A stretch of 64,000 bases of DNA from Bog-752 sp963799395 (GCA_963799395.1 CAWCWZ010000062.1:1-64000); one strand, 5' to 3'. Numbered from the stretch's first letter, positions 36,478-46,847 are shown. The notes: a model not told the origin generated them from the letters alone. Translations and numbers: made by a program.

Positions 36478-38271
36478 GGACCGGCTCCGACACGACCTGA
36501 CCGATCTCCTGGCGCGAGTCGCGCGGCCCGGGCGCTACGTCGGCGGAGAGTTCCACGTCCGACACAAGCCCGGCGTCTCGCCGCGCGATCGTGCTGTCCT
36601 ACCCGGACGTCTACGAGATCGGGATCGCCAACTCCGGTCTGCAGATCCTCTATGCCGACGTCAACGACGCTACGCCGGCGGTCGCCGAACGCGCCTACTG
36701 CCCGTGGCCCGACATGGCCGACCTGATGCGCGCTCGCGACGTGCCGCTGTGGAGCCTCGAAAGCGGCGCGCCGGTGCGCGAGGCCGCCCTCTGGGGCTTC
36801 ACGCTGCAGCACGAGCTGACCTACAGCAACGTCCTCGAGATGCTCGACCTGGCCGGCGTGCCGCTGCAGGCCGCGCGAGCGCGGCGATGCCGACCCGATC
36901 GTCCTGGGCGGCGGTCCGGCCGGCCAACCCGCTGCCCCTGGCGCCGTTCTTCGACGCCTTCTTCGTGGGCGAGGCCGAGGGTCGGCTCGCCGCGCTCGCG
37001 GCGGCGCTCGACGAGCCGACGCGAGCGCGACGCCTGCGCCGGCTCGGCGCCGTACCCGGCGTCTTTCTGCCGCACGACCCGGGCGGCGGGGCGGCGGCCG
37101 CCGGCGAACCCGGCGAGCCCGGCGCGACCAGCGGCCGCCGCGTCAGCCGCCAGGTGTTCACGGACTTCTCGAGCACCCGCGCCGGTGACCGAGCCGCCTG
37201 GTGCCGCTGCTCGAGGGGGTCCACGACCGCGCGGTGATCGAGGTCATGCGGGGCTGCGCGGCCGGCTGCCGGTTTTGTCAGGCCGGCATGTGGTACCGGC
37301 CGGTGCGCGAGCGGCCGGTCGACATGGTCGTGGACGCCGCCGAGCGCGCCCTGCGGTAGACCGGCTGCGACGAGGTCTCCCTGATCTCGCTCTCCTCGTG
37401 CGACTACGGCGGCATCGCGAGGCGATCGCCGGCATCCGCGAACGGTTGCCTCACGTGCGCGTGTCATTGCCCTCGCTGCGCGTCGATTCGGCGGCGCTCG
37501 TCCTGGCGCGGCTCGGCGACGAGCAGCGCGGCTCGGTCACGCTGGCGCCCGAAGCGGGCACGCAGTCGCTGCGCGACGCCATCAACAAGCGCGTCGACGA
37601 CGGCAGGGCTTCGCCGACGGCCGTGCGGAGTGTCTTTCGGGCCGGCTTCAGAGGGCTCAAGCTGTACTTCATGGTCGGCCTGCCGGGCGAGCACGACGAC
37701 GACGTGGCGGCCATCGCCGCCATGGCGTCGTCGGCGCTCGACAACGCTCGCGCCGCGGCGCCGGGGCGGGCGCGCGTCTCGATCGCCGTCTCGTCGTTCG
37801 TGCCCAAGGCGCACACGCCCTTCGAACGCGTCGGCTTCGTCGGCGAGACGGTGATCCGTCGCCGCCAGGATCTGTTGCGGGAGCGGCTGTCGCGGCAGAT
37901 CAGGGTGCGGTTCGCACGACGTCGAGACCTCGCTCGTCGAGGCGACCATCGCCATGGGCGGCCGTGAGGTCGGCGAGCTGATCGAAGCGGCCTGGCGCGG
38001 CGGCGCCCGGTTCGACGGTTGGAGCGAGTCGTTCGACGCCGGCATCTGGCGGCGCGCCGCCGCCGAGGTAGGGGTCGAGCTCGGCGGTCCGCGCTGGAGC
38101 GCCGACGACGAGCCGCCCTGGCTCTCTGTCGACTCGCTCGTCGACGGCGCCTTCCTGCGCGACGAGGCGGAGCGCGCCGTGCGCGCCGAGACCACCGCCG
38201 ACTGTCGCAATGGCGCCTGTACGTCGTGCGGTGTGTGCGGCGGCGAGCTCGCGCTGGACCTCGTGCGATGA
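36455..38271 (+). CDS. B12-binding-type radical SAM protein, TIGR03960-like (seven frame changes, one TAG)
   Basis: The start is uncertain; TTG 36455 is in frame. Frame changes at about 36581, 36876, 36921, 37183, 37196, 37416 (missing base) and 37913, and TAG 37357-37359, must be repaired to give about 603 residues, the family length. Segments: P-G-R-Y-V-G-G-E, I-V-L-S-Y-P-D-V-Y-E-I-G, F-F-V-G-E-A-E-G, the iron-sulfur loop R-G-C-A-A-G-C-R-F-C-Q-A-G and L-A-P-E-A-G-T-Q-S-L-R. The C-terminus C-T-S-C-G-V-C-G-G could bind another metal. It is paired with the next gene in many genomes; the reaction is unknown. Confidence 0.88.
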
Positions 38272-39002
38272 GCTGGTGGCTCGTGGGCTTCGCGCGCGGC
38301 GGCCCCGCGCGCTACATCTCGCACCTCGACACGATGCGGGTGATGCAGCGCACCTTCGGTCGCGCCGGTATCGAGCTCGCGCTCTCGCAGGGCATGCGGC
38401 CCAAGCCCCGACTGTCGCTGCCGTTGCCGCTGCCGACGGGAGCGGCGGGGCTCGACGAGCTCGCGGTCGTCGAGGTGGCCGAACAGACGGCCGCCGGGCA
38501 GGAGGGCGCCCGGCTCGCGGCGCTGCGGACCGCTGCCGCCGACGGCCTGTCGGTCGAAGGGTTGGTCGTGACCGCGGAGCGGCCGCGGCCGCAGGCGGCC
38601 GCGGCCGCCTACCGGTGCCGCCTGCCGGCGCCGTGCGCCGCCGTCGAAGAGGCGCTCGCCTGGTTCGACGGCGAGCCTCGCGTGACCGTCGTGCGGGAGT
38701 CGCCCAAAGGTCGGCGGGCCATCGAGTTGAAAGAGTATGTGTGCGAGCTCTCGGCGTCGCCCGGCGACGCCGGAACAAGGCTCGCCTTCACGCTGCGCTA
38801 CGGGCCGGCGGGCTCGGCGCGCGTCGACGAGGTCGTCGCCGCGCTCTCCGCGCGCCTCGGGATCGAGCCGGTCGTGCTCGACCTCACGCGTGTGCGCGTG
38901 ACCTGGAAAGGTTTGAACGGATTGGCGTCGCGGCCCACCGCCGCGACCGACAAGATAGCGCCCGGCGGCCATGCCCCGGGCAAAGGAGATGACCTGGAGT
39001 GA
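38268..39002 (+). CDS. TIGR03936/DUF2344 partner of the radical SAM protein
   Basis: ATG 38268 overlaps the upstream stop. 244 residues, intact. Starts F-A-R-G-G-P-A-R-Y-I-S-H-L-D-T-M-R-V-M-Q-R, then Q-G-M-R-P-K-P-R-L-S-L-P-L-P-L-P, the family marks. In many bacteria it is fused to or follows the radical SAM gene and precedes the RNase E/G gene, as here. A role in RNA modification or ribosome-related maturation has been guessed; none is visible in the sequence. Confidence 0.88.
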   Translation: MSWWLVGFARGGPARYISHLDTMRVMQRTFGRAGIELALSQGMRPKPRLSLPLPLPTGAAGLDELAVVEVAEQTAAGQEGARLAALRTAAADGLSVEGLVVTAERPRPQAAAAAYRCRLPAPCAAVEEALAWFDGEPRVTVVRESPKGRRAIELKEYVCELSASPGDAGTRLAFTLRYGPAGSARVDEVVAALSARLGIEPVVLDLTRVRVTWKGLNGLASRPTAATDKIAPGGHAPGKGDDLE

Positions 39003-41884
39003 GCGATCAACCAAGGCGCCGCGCGGAGGCGCGCCGCGAGTCGTCGTCAGACGCAAGGCCGCAGAGCACTACCGAAGAGCCCGCCGAACAGTCCGCCGCC
39101 GGGCAGTCCGGCGAAGCAACGGGGGCCGTCGAAGCGCCGCGCGTGGAGGCGCCGGCGCCGGTCGAACAGGGTGGGGAGCAGCCCGCGGCCGCCGAGACCG
39201 AGATCGAAAGAGCCACCGAGCCGGGCGCCTGGTCGGCGCTGCACGCGCGCCAGGTGCGGGCCCGGCGTCCCGGCCGGCGGGGGCGTCGTCCGGCGCCGCC
39301 CGCCGAGGGCGCGCCCGAGCCGGCCGACGATGAACGACAGAGCGTGATCGTGGCGGCGGCGGCGCCCGCGGAGGCGCTGCTTGAGCGCTCCCCGGCGCCC
39401 GTGTCAGACGAGGCGATGGCGGCCGCCGCCGCCGACGAAGAGGTCGCGCCGGCGCGCCGCCGCCGGCGCGGGCGCCGGGGCCGCGGCGGCCGGGCGGCGT
39501 CGGCGGCGGCGCCCGACGAGCGTGCGGCGGACGAGCTGCCGCTCCAGCGGGGCCCGGATGACGAGGCTCCGACGGCCATGGCCGACGTCGCGCCCGATGC
39601 GCGGGCGCCGAAGTCAGAGGAGCGGGGCGACGGCCGGCCGGTCGGGGTGCCCGGCGAGGGCGAGAGCGGCGGGGGCGAGACCGGCGACGTCTCCGGCGAG
39701 GCGGCCGACGACGAGGCCGGCGGCGACGGCCGCAAGCGACGGCATCGCGGTCACCGCGGCGGACGCCGGCACCGCCGTAAGAACGACGAGCCCGCCACCG
39801 ACGACGGCGCGGCCGCCGGCGAGGTTGCGACGGCAGACACTGACGAGCGGAGCGCGGCCGCCGGCGAGGTTGCGACGGCGGCCGGACAGACAGCGGTCGT
39901 CGAGGCGGCCGGCGCGGCGGTCGCCGAGCGCGACGTGACGGCCGCCGCGGCGGTTGGCGACGAGACCCCGACGGCGACGGTCGCGGCGGGCGCCGAGACG
40001 GAGCCCGCCCCAGCGCGCCGCTCGCGGCGTCGTGGACGGCGGCGCGGTGGCGACGACGGCGCCGCGAACGCCGACAAGGCGGCCGAGGAGCCCCGGCCGG
40101 CGACCGCTCCTCCCGCCGACAAGGCGGGCAGCGCCGAAGGCGAGCCGACCGAGGCCGTGGGGCGCCGTCGCGGCGGCCGCCTGCGCCGTCCCAAGGAAAC
40201 GGGGGTGACCGCCGATCTGCCGGGCTACAAGGAGATCCTCGTGAGCGAGGGCGCCGGCGAGATGCGGGTGGCGCTCGTCGAGGACGGCCGGCTGGCCGAG
40301 ATCTACATCGAGCGTCCCGGCAAGCGCTCGTACGCCGGCAACATCTACCGCGGCAAGGTCGACAACGTGCTGCCGGGCATGGACGCGGCCTTCGTCGACA
40401 TCGGCCTCGAGCGCAACGGCTTTCTCTACGTCGACGACATCGCCGACCCCGAAGACGGCGAGAAGCGCCCCCGCAAGATCACCCAGATGATCAAACCGGG
40501 CCAGGAGCTCCTCGTGCAGGTCTCCAAAGACCCGATGGGCAGCAAGGGAGCGCGCCTCACCGGCCAGCTCTCGCTGGCCGGCCGCTACCTCGTCTACGTG
40601 CCCGGTGGTTCTGGCGTGGGCGTCTCGCGGCGGCTACCATCCGACGAGCGCGACCGGCTGCGGGACCTGTGCAAGTCGCTCAAGGCCAAGGACGCCGGGC
40701 TGATCGTACGCACCGTGGCCGAGGGCAAGAGCGTCGAGGAGATGAAGAACGACCTGCAGTTCCTGTCGCGGCTATGGACGCGCCTCAGGACGAAGGCGGC
40801 GAAGGTCAAGGCTCCGGGGCTGGTCTACGCCGAAGCCGACGTGTCGCTGCAGGTCGCGCCGCGACCTGTACAACGAGTCGTTCTCGACGGTCTGGTCGAC
40901 GACGCAGAAGCGTCGCAAGGAGCTCGTCGCCTACCTCGAGAAGGTCGCTCCCGAGCTCGCCACCAGGGTCAAGCTCTACGAAGGCGACGAGCCCCTGTTC
41001 GAGGCGCACGGCATCGAGGAGCAGATCTCCAGGCAGCTCGAACGGCGGGTGCCGCTGCCCAGCGGCGGCAATCTGGTGATCGATCACGCCGAGGCGCTCA
41101 CGGTGATCGACGTCAACACCGGCCGCTTCACCGGCGGCAAGGGCCTCGAGGACACGATCACCGCAACAACCTCGAGGCCGCCCGCGAGGTCGTCCGCCAG
41201 CTCCGTCTGCGCGACATCGGCGGCATCATCATCATCGACTTCATCGACATGGAGTTCGCCCGCAACCGCGAGACGGTGCTGGCCAAGCTCCAGGCGGAGC
41301 TCGAGACCGACCGCACCAAGACCTACGTCGTCGAGATCTCGCCGCTCGGCCTCGTCGAGATGACGCGCCAGAACATCACCGACGGCGCCCGCGGCATCCT
41401 CACCCAGACCTGTCCGTTCTGCGAAGGCAAGGCGCGCATCCTGTCGCCTGAGACCATGGCCATCGCGGTCGAGCGCCGGCTCGGTGACCATGCCGCCGTG
41501 ACCTCGGCCCGGGCGCTGCTCGTCGAGGTCAACACCTCGGTGGCGGAGCGGCTCGTGGCCGGCGGGCGCATCAAGCGCCTCGAGAAGGACACCGCCAAGC
41601 GCTTCTTCCTCGAGGGCTCGAAGCTCCTGCCGGTCGAGACCTTCCGCATCGTGGCCGAAGGCTCGCTCGAGGCGGTCGAGTCGCACCGCATCCCGATCCA
41701 CGAGGACCAGGAGGTGACGGTCGAGCTGGAGTACGCCCTGACCTACAGCCCGGGCGACGCGGTGGCCCACGTCGACGGCTTCCAGCTCATCGTGCTGAAC
41801 GGGCGCCGGGCGCTCGGCGAGAAGCGCAAGGTGCGCGTCACTTCGCTCACCCGGGCCGGGGCGATGGGCGTGCTGCTGTCGTAG
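38999..41884 (+). CDS. rng: Ribonuclease E/G with a 400-residue low-complexity N-terminal arm
   Basis: GTG 38999 overlaps the previous stop. Total 961 residues. Residues 1-400 are Ala/Glu/Arg-rich and disordered, with basic patches R-R-R-R-G-R-R-G-R-G and R-R-S-R-R-R-G-R-R-R likely to hold RNA. The catalytic part starts at about 405: R-V-A-L-V-E-D-G-R-L-A-E, the S1 domain Y-R-G-K-V-D-N-V-L-P-G-M-D-A-A-F-V, V-I-D-V-N-T-G-R-F (metal Asp) and C-P-F-C-E-G-K. An extra base near 40859 and a missing base near 41161 put about 100 conserved residues out of frame between them. Confidence 0.92.
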   Translation: MSDQPRRRAEARRESSSDARPQSTTEEPAEQSAAGQSGEATGAVEAPRVEAPAPVEQGGEQPAAAETEIERATEPGAWSALHARQVRARRPGRRGRRPAPPAEGAPEPADDERQSVIVAAAAPAEALLERSPAPVSDEAMAAAAADEEVAPARRRRRGRRGRGGRAASAAAPDERAADELPLQRGPDDEAPTAMADVAPDARAPKSEERGDGRPVGVPGEGESGGGETGDVSGEAADDEAGGDGRKRRHRGHRGGRRHRRKNDEPATDDGAAAGEVATADTDERSAAAGEVATAAGQTAVVEAAGAAVAERDVTAAAAVGDETPTATVAAGAETEPAPARRSRRRGRRRGGDDGAANADKAAEEPRPATAPPADKAGSAEGEPTEAVGRRRGGRLRRPKETGVTADLPGYKEILVSEGAGEMRVALVEDGRLAEIYIERPGKRSYAGNIYRGKVDNVLPGMDAAFVDIGLERNGFLYVDDIADPEDGEKRPRKITQMIKPGQELLVQVSKDPMGSKGARLTGQLSLAGRYLVYVPGGSGVGVSRRLPSDERDRLRDLCKSLKAKDAGLIVRTVAEGKSVEEMKNDLQFLSRLWTRLRTKAAKVKAPGLVYAEADVSLQVAPRPVQRVVLDGLVDDAEASQGARRLPREGRSRARHQGQALRRRRAPVRGARHRGADLQAARTAGAAAQRRQSGDRSRRGAHGDRRQHRPLHRRQGPRGHDHRNNLEAAREVVRQLRLRDIGGIIIIDFIDMEFARNRETVLAKLQAELETDRTKTYVVEISPLGLVEMTRQNITDGARGILTQTCPFCEGKARILSPETMAIAVERRLGDHAAVTSARALLVEVNTSVAERLVAGGRIKRLEKDTAKRFFLEGSKLLPVETFRIVAEGSLEAVESHRIPIHEDQEVTVELEYALTYSPGDAVAHVDGFQLIVLNGRRALGEKRKVRVTSLTRAGAMGVLLS

Positions 41885-41891
41885 CCTCGCG

Positions 41892-41920
41892 TTGACAGCC
41901 CTGAGCCTATCGTCTAGCAT
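41892..41920 (+). promoter_or_regulatory. Promoter of rplU-rpmA
   Basis: TTGACA (41892-41897) and TAGCAT (41915-41920) with 17 bases between. Initiation near 41927 would leave a leader of about 20 bases with GGGAGAAGG. Confidence 0.75.
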
Positions 41921-41948
41921 CGAGGGCCGTTGTCTTACGGGAGAAGGC

Positions 41949-42302
41949 ATGACTGATTCCACCACGCCGTACGCGATCGTGCGCGTCGGCGGCAAGCAGT
42001 ACAAAGTGGCCAAGGGCGACTCGATCGTCGTCGACCGGATCGCCGCCGACGAGGGCGCCCACATCGACCTGGTGCCGCTCGCCGTGCGCGACGACAGCGG
42101 CGCGATGCGCGCCGGCAAGGCGGCTCACGCCAAGGTCAAGGCGATCGTCGCCGAGCATCTGCTCGGCGACAAGATCGACGTGTTCACCTACCGGCCCAAG
42201 ACGACCTTCAAGAAGTCGCGGGGCCATCGCAGCCGCCTCACGCGGCTCGACATCGACGCGATCGACATCGCGGGCCAGAAGGAGAAGAAGAGTGGCTCAT
42301 AA
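41949..42302 (+). CDS. rplU: Ribosomal protein bL21
   Basis: ATG 41949 behind GGGAGAAGG. 117 residues. Y-A-I-V-R-V-G-G-K-Q-Y-K-V at the start and F-K-K-S-R-G-H-R-S-R-L-T in the 23S-binding loop. It is followed by rpmA and obgE, the standard order. Confidence 0.96.
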   Translation: MTDSTTPYAIVRVGGKQYKVAKGDSIVVDRIAADEGAHIDLVPLAVRDDSGAMRAGKAAHAKVKAIVAEHLLGDKIDVFTYRPKTTFKKSRGHRSRLTRLDIDAIDIAGQKEKKSGS

Positions 42303-42546
42303 GAAGGGCGCCGGCACCAGCCGCAACGGTCGCGACTCCGAATCCAAGCGTCTCGGCGTCAAGGCCTACGCGGGGCAGGTGGTCCCGGCCGGCTCGATCA
42401 TCGTCCGTCAGCGCGGCACGCGGTTCCGTCCGGGCGCCGGCGCCGGCATCGGCGTCGACCACACCATCTTCGCCCGCACCAGCGGTCGCATCGAGTTCGC
42501 GCGCGGCGGTCAGGGCCGCATCGTCTCGATCGTCCCCGAGGCCTAG
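42292..42546 (+). CDS. rpmA: Ribosomal protein bL27
   Basis: GTG 42292 overlaps the end of rplU by 11 bases. 84 residues. A-H-K-K-G-A-G-T-S-R-N-G-R-D-S at the start, the arm that reaches the peptidyl-transferase centre, and G-V-D-H-T-I-F-A later. There is no N-terminal cleavage extension. Confidence 0.96.
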   Translation: MAHKKGAGTSRNGRDSESKRLGVKAYAGQVVPAGSIIVRQRGTRFRPGAGAGIGVDHTIFARTSGRIEFARGGQGRIVSIVPEA

Positions 42547-42582
42547 CGCGCGCGTCCGGCCGGTGCGGCCGGACCCTCTTGC

Positions 42583-43863
42583 ATGCTGAGCGACCACGCC
42601 TCCATCAACGTGTGCGGCGGTAGCGGCGGGGCCGGCTCCGTCAGCTTCCGTCGCGAAAAGCACGTGCCCCGCGGCGGGCCCGACGGCGGTAACGGTGGTG
42701 CCGGCGGCGACGTCGTGATCGTCGCCACGCGGCAGTTCCGCGATCTCGCCTACTTCCGCCACAAGGTCCACTTCAAGGGTCAGCGCGGCGGTCACGGCGC
42801 CGGCCAGAACCGCCACGGCAAGGCCGGCGAAGAGACGCTGATCGAGGTGCCGATCGGCACCGAGATCCGCGACGCCGAAGGGCGTCCTCGTGGCCGACCT
42901 CACCGCCGAAGGCCAGCGCGTGGTCGTGGCTCGCGGCGCCGAGGGCGGCCGCGGCAATGTGTGCTTCGTCTCGTCGACGCGGCGCGTGCCGCAGGTTCGC
43001 CGAGAAGGGCCTGCCGGGCGAGGAGCGCTGGCTCGACCTGCAGCTCAAGCTGCTCGCCGACATCGGTCTCGTGGGCCTGCCCAACGCCGGCAAGTCGTCG
43101 CTGCTCGCGGCCCTGACCCGGGCTCATCCCAAGGTCGCGGCTTACCCGTTCACGACACTCGAGCCGAACCTCGGCACGCTGACCCTCGGCGAGCGTCTCA
43201 TCGTGCTCGCCGACATCCCCGGACTGATCGAGGGAGCAAGCTCCGGCACGGGTCTCGGCGACCGCTTCCTGGCCCACATCGAACGCACCGTCGTGCTCGT
43301 GTTCGTGGTCGACGGGTCGCTGGGCGCCGGCGCGGCGCTGGCCGCCGTCGAGACGGTGCGCGGCGAGCTCGGCGCCTTCAGCGCCGAGCTCGCCGCGCAC
43401 CCGGGGCTCATCGCCGTGAACAAGGTCGACCTCATCGACGAGGCCGCCGCCGCCGAGGTCGCCGCTACGCTCGCACCGGCGGCGCGCGAGATGGGGGGGA
43501 GCGTCGTCCTTGTGTCCGCCGCTGGGCACAGCGGTCTCGCGAGCCTCTTGCGCGAGCTCGAGACCGTTATTGGGGACTCGGCGACGGCGCCTCGAGGCGG
43601 GCGCCGCGCCCGAACCCGTCGTGCTGCGCCCGGGCGAGGAGCGCCTCGGCGACTACACGGTGGAGCGAGACAATGAGGCCTGGCGGGTGCGGGGCCGGGT
43701 GCTCGAGCGCCTGGTCGCCAAGGCCGACCTGGGCAACGACGAAGCCATGCGCTACCTGCAGGACGTGATGGAGCGGGCCCACGTGTCCGACTCGGTGCGC
43801 AAGGCGGGCGGCGTCGACGGCGACACGGTGGTGATCGGCGATGCCGAGTTCGAACTGGCCTAG
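42583..43863 (+). CDS. obgE: GTPase Obg (three frame changes)
   Basis: ATG 42583. Extra bases near 42883, 42994 and 43591 split it; joined 425 residues. The glycine-rich Obg fold has C-G-G-S-G-G-A-G-S and G-G-P-D-G-G-N-G-G-A-G-G-D. G-domain: G-L-P-N-A-G-K-S-S-L (G1), F-T-T (G2), D-I-P-G-L-I-E-G-A (G3), N-K-V-D (G4). A C-terminal OCT domain (D-Y-T-V-E-R-D to V-I-G-D-A-E-F-E) is present. It acts in 50S assembly and stress signalling and is essential in most bacteria, so the breaks are unlikely to be real. Confidence 0.93.
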
Positions 43864-43866
43864 CGC

Positions 43867-43872
43867 TACAAT
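43867..43872 (+). promoter_or_regulatory. -10 box of proB
   Basis: TACAAT ends 6 bases before the proB ATG, so the transcript would start at or next to the start codon. Confidence 0.55.
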
Positions 43873-43878
43873 GGCAGG

Positions 43879-44982
43879 ATGAAGACCATCGTCGTCAAAT
43901 TGGGCTCGACGACCGTCGCCGACCGGCGCGGCCGCCTGCGGCGGGCGGTGCTCGGAGCCCGTCTCGCCGAGGTCGCCGCCCTGACCGAGGCGGGGAACCG
44001 CGTGGTGGTGGTCTCGAGCGGAGCCATCGCCTGCGGCCAGAGCGCGCTGGGCCTGCGAGAGCGGCCCGAGCGCATGGCCGACCTGCAGGCGGCGTCGGCC
44101 GTCGGCCAGGGACGCCTGTTCGCGGAGTATGCGCGGCTGTGCGCCCGGCACGGGCGCACAGCCGCGCAGGTCCTGCTCACGAGCGCCGACTTTGCCCAGC
44201 GCCGCAGCTACGTGAACGCGCGCGCCACCCTGCGTCGGCTGCTGGCCTGGCGCATCGTGCCGATCGTAAACGAGAACGACACGACGGCCACCGACGAGAT
44301 CGGCTTCGGCGACAACGACGTGCTCGCCGCCCAGGTGGCGATCCTGCTGCGCGCCGACCTGCTCCTGCTGCTGACCGACCGCGACGGCCTCTACACGTCC
44401 GACCCGGAGCGCGACCCCGCGGCGAGACCGATCGCCCAGGTCACCTCGGCCGACGATCTCGCGGGCGTCCGCTGGGGCTCGTCGGGACGGGGCGCCGGCG
44501 GCATGAGCGGCAAGACGGCGGCCGCGCTCATGGCGGCGGGGGCCGGCGTGCGCACGGTGATCGCCCACGGTTCGCGGCCGGGGGTGATCGCCGACGCCAC
44601 CGCGGGCCATCCGGTCGGCACCTCGGTACCCGGTCGTCGCGGCGGCGGCTCGGCCTTCAAGCTCTGGCTGCGCTACGCCAAGCCCGTGCGGGGCACGCTC
44701 GAAGTCGACGAGGGCGCGGCGCGCGCCCTGGCGCAAGCCGGCGGCAGCCTGCTGCCGGTGGGGGTCACGGCGGTACACGGCAGCTTCGCGGCGGGCGACG
44801 CGGTCTCGGTCGTCGGCCCCGGTCGCGGCGAGATCGCTCGCGGTCTCGCGGCCATCGGCGCCCGCGACCTGCGCCGCGTCGCGGGCCTGCGCAGCGCCGA
44901 AGCGCGGCAGGTGGTGCCGCAGCTGGACGAGGAGGTCGTGCATCGCGACCACCTCGTGCTGATCGAGGAGGAGGCGCGATGA
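43879..44982 (+). CDS. proB: Glutamate 5-kinase
   Basis: ATG 43879. 367 residues, intact. Amino-acid-kinase motifs V-V-K-L-G-S-T-T-V, V-V-S-S-G-A-I-A-C-G, V-N-E-N-D-T-T-A and G-A-G-G-M-S-G-K-T-A-A. A C-terminal PUA domain (G-T-L-E-V-D-E-G-A-A-R-A-L, about residues 275-360) is present, as in feedback-regulated forms. First step of proline synthesis; proA overlaps its stop. Confidence 0.96.
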   Translation: MKTIVVKLGSTTVADRRGRLRRAVLGARLAEVAALTEAGNRVVVVSSGAIACGQSALGLRERPERMADLQAASAVGQGRLFAEYARLCARHGRTAAQVLLTSADFAQRRSYVNARATLRRLLAWRIVPIVNENDTTATDEIGFGDNDVLAAQVAILLRADLLLLLTDRDGLYTSDPERDPAARPIAQVTSADDLAGVRWGSSGRGAGGMSGKTAAALMAAGAGVRTVIAHGSRPGVIADATAGHPVGTSVPGRRGGGSAFKLWLRYAKPVRGTLEVDEGAARALAQAGGSLLPVGVTAVHGSFAAGDAVSVVGPGRGEIARGLAAIGARDLRRVAGLRSAEARQVVPQLDEEVVHRDHLVLIEEEAR

Positions 44983-46228
44983 CGGTCGAGGAACAGGTCC
45001 GCAGAGCCCGCCTCGCGTCGCGCACGCTGGCGTCGCTGCCGCGCGCCCGTAAGGACGAGGCTCTGGAGCTGATCGCCGAAGCCCTGCGGCGGCGCGCCGG
45101 CGAGATCTTGGCCGAGAACGCCGAAGACGTGGCGCTCGCCCGGGCGAGCAAGCTGAGCGCCGCAATGGTCGATCGCCTGTACTTAGACGAGGACCGGCTC
45201 ATGGAGACGGCGCGCAGCGTCCGCGAGGTCGCCGCGCTGCCCGACCCGGTGGGCGAGATCGAGGACGGCCGGCGCCTTCCCAACGGTCTCGAGCTCACCC
45301 GCATGCGCGTGCCGCTGGGCGTGGTCGCGGTCGTCTACGAGGCGCGGCCCAACGTGACCGTCGACGCCGCCGCGCTCTGCCTGAAGTCCGGCAACGCCGT
45401 GGTGCTGCGCGGCGGCAGCGCCGCCAAGCACTCCAACCGCATGCTGGCCGAAGTCGTTCAGGGGGCGATCCTCGAAGCCGGCCTGCCGGCCGAGGCGGTC
45501 ACCTTCGTCGCCGGTCCTCGCGAGGTGCTGCTCGAGCTGGTCAGGCTCGAGGGCCTGATCGACGTGGTCATCCCGCGCGGCGGCGAGGAGCTCAAGAAGC
45601 TACCTCGCCGACGAAAGCAGGGTGCCGGTGATCGCCGCGGCCGGCGGCAACTGCCACGTGTACGTCGATGCGGCCGCCGATCTCGAGATGGCCCTGGCGA
45701 TCACGATCAACGCCAAGTGCCAGCGGCCCGGCGTCTGCAACTCGGCCGAGACGCTGCTCGTCCATCGCGACGTCGCCGCCGAGCTCCTGCCGGTCGCGGT
45801 CGCCGAGCTCACGCGCCGTGGCGTGGAGCTGGTCGTCGACCGGGCCGACGGCCGAGCTCGCGCCCGACCCGCGTCTCAAGCGCGCCAACCGGACGCACTA
45901 CGAGACCGAGTTTCTCGACCTCAAGATGGCCGTGCGTGTGGTCGAGTCGCTCGACGAGGCGCTCGACCACATCGCCACGTTCGGCAGCGGGCACTCCGAA
46001 ACGATCGTCACCGGCGATCTCGAGGCCGCCCGGCGCTTCACCCGGGAGGTCGACGCCGCCGCCGTGTACGTGAACGCCTCGACCCGGTTCACCGACGGCA
46101 ACCAGTTCGGCCTGGGCGCCGAGATGGGCATCTCCACCCAGAAGCTCCACGTCCGCGGACCGATCTCACTGCGCGAGCTCACCTGCCTCAAGTACGTCGC
46201 CTGGGGCGACGGGCAGGTGCGCTCCTAG
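44979..46228 (+). CDS. proA: Gamma-glutamyl phosphate reductase (two frame changes)
   Basis: The ATG overlaps the proB stop. Extra bases near 45600 and 45850 split it; joined 415 residues. V-V-Y-E-A-R-P-N-V-T-V-D-A-A, L-R-G-G-S-A-A-K-H-S-N, the catalytic Cys in R-P-G-V-C-N-S-A-E-T and N-A-S-T-R-F-T-D-G. It reduces glutamyl phosphate to the semialdehyde with NADPH. Confidence 0.93.
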
Positions 46229-46243
46229 CGCGGCGGTCGGCGC

Positions 46244-46847
46244 GTGGCGGCATCGCGGGCGATCGGCGTGCTGGGCGGCAGCTTCGACCCGCCGCATCTC
46301 GGACACCTGGCCATCGCCTCGATCGCCTGTTAGCAGCTCGGCCTCGACGAGGTCGTGTTCGTGCCGGCGGCCGCGCCCCCGCACAAGGACATCGCCGACG
46401 ACGTGCCGGCTCGGCGTGCGCCTCGAGATGACGCGCCTCGCGGTGCAGGGCGATGAGCGCTTCGGTGTCCCCGGATCGAGAGTCGACCTGCGGGCTGCGC
46501 TTCACGAGCGACACCCTGGCGGACTCACCGTCGCCTCCGCCGGACACGACCTGGCCTTCATCGCCGGGTCCGACTCGCTGCTGCAGTTCGCGACCTGGCA
46601 CGACCCGACGACGATCCTCGACCTCGCCCTGCTGGCCGTGGCGCCGCGCCCCGGCGACGATCCCGCCGCCGTCGAGGGGGCGGCGGCGAGGTGGGGAGCC
46701 GGCCGGGTCGTCGTTCTGTCCAGCGTGGCCATCGGCGTCTCGTCGAGCGCGATCCGCGAACGGATCCGGGCCGGACGGCCGGTCCGGTACCTGGTCCCGG
46801 GGCCGGTCGAGCGCTTCATCGCCGACCACGGTCTCTATCGCCTGTGA
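46244..46847 (+). CDS. nadD: Nicotinate-nucleotide adenylyltransferase (three frame changes, one TAG)
   Basis: GTG 46244. I-G-V-L-G-G-S-F-D-P-P-H-L-G-H (the nucleotidyltransferase HxGH) opens it. TAG at 46331-46333 stands where a conserved residue is expected, before L-G-L-D-E-V-V-F-V-P-A. Extra bases near 46405 and 46490 and a missing base near 46530 follow; between the last two the S-D-T-L-A segment is readable. The end is V-S-S-S-A-I-R-E-R-I-R-A-G. Joined about 200 residues, normal. It adenylates nicotinate mononucleotide in NAD synthesis. Confidence 0.88.

Noticed and set aside
40859..41161. A second, overlapping gene inside the RNase E/G gene
   Set aside because: The shifted 100 residues are themselves conserved RNase E/G sequence (V-I-D-V-N-T-G-R-F), so this is a pair of opposite frame changes in one gene.
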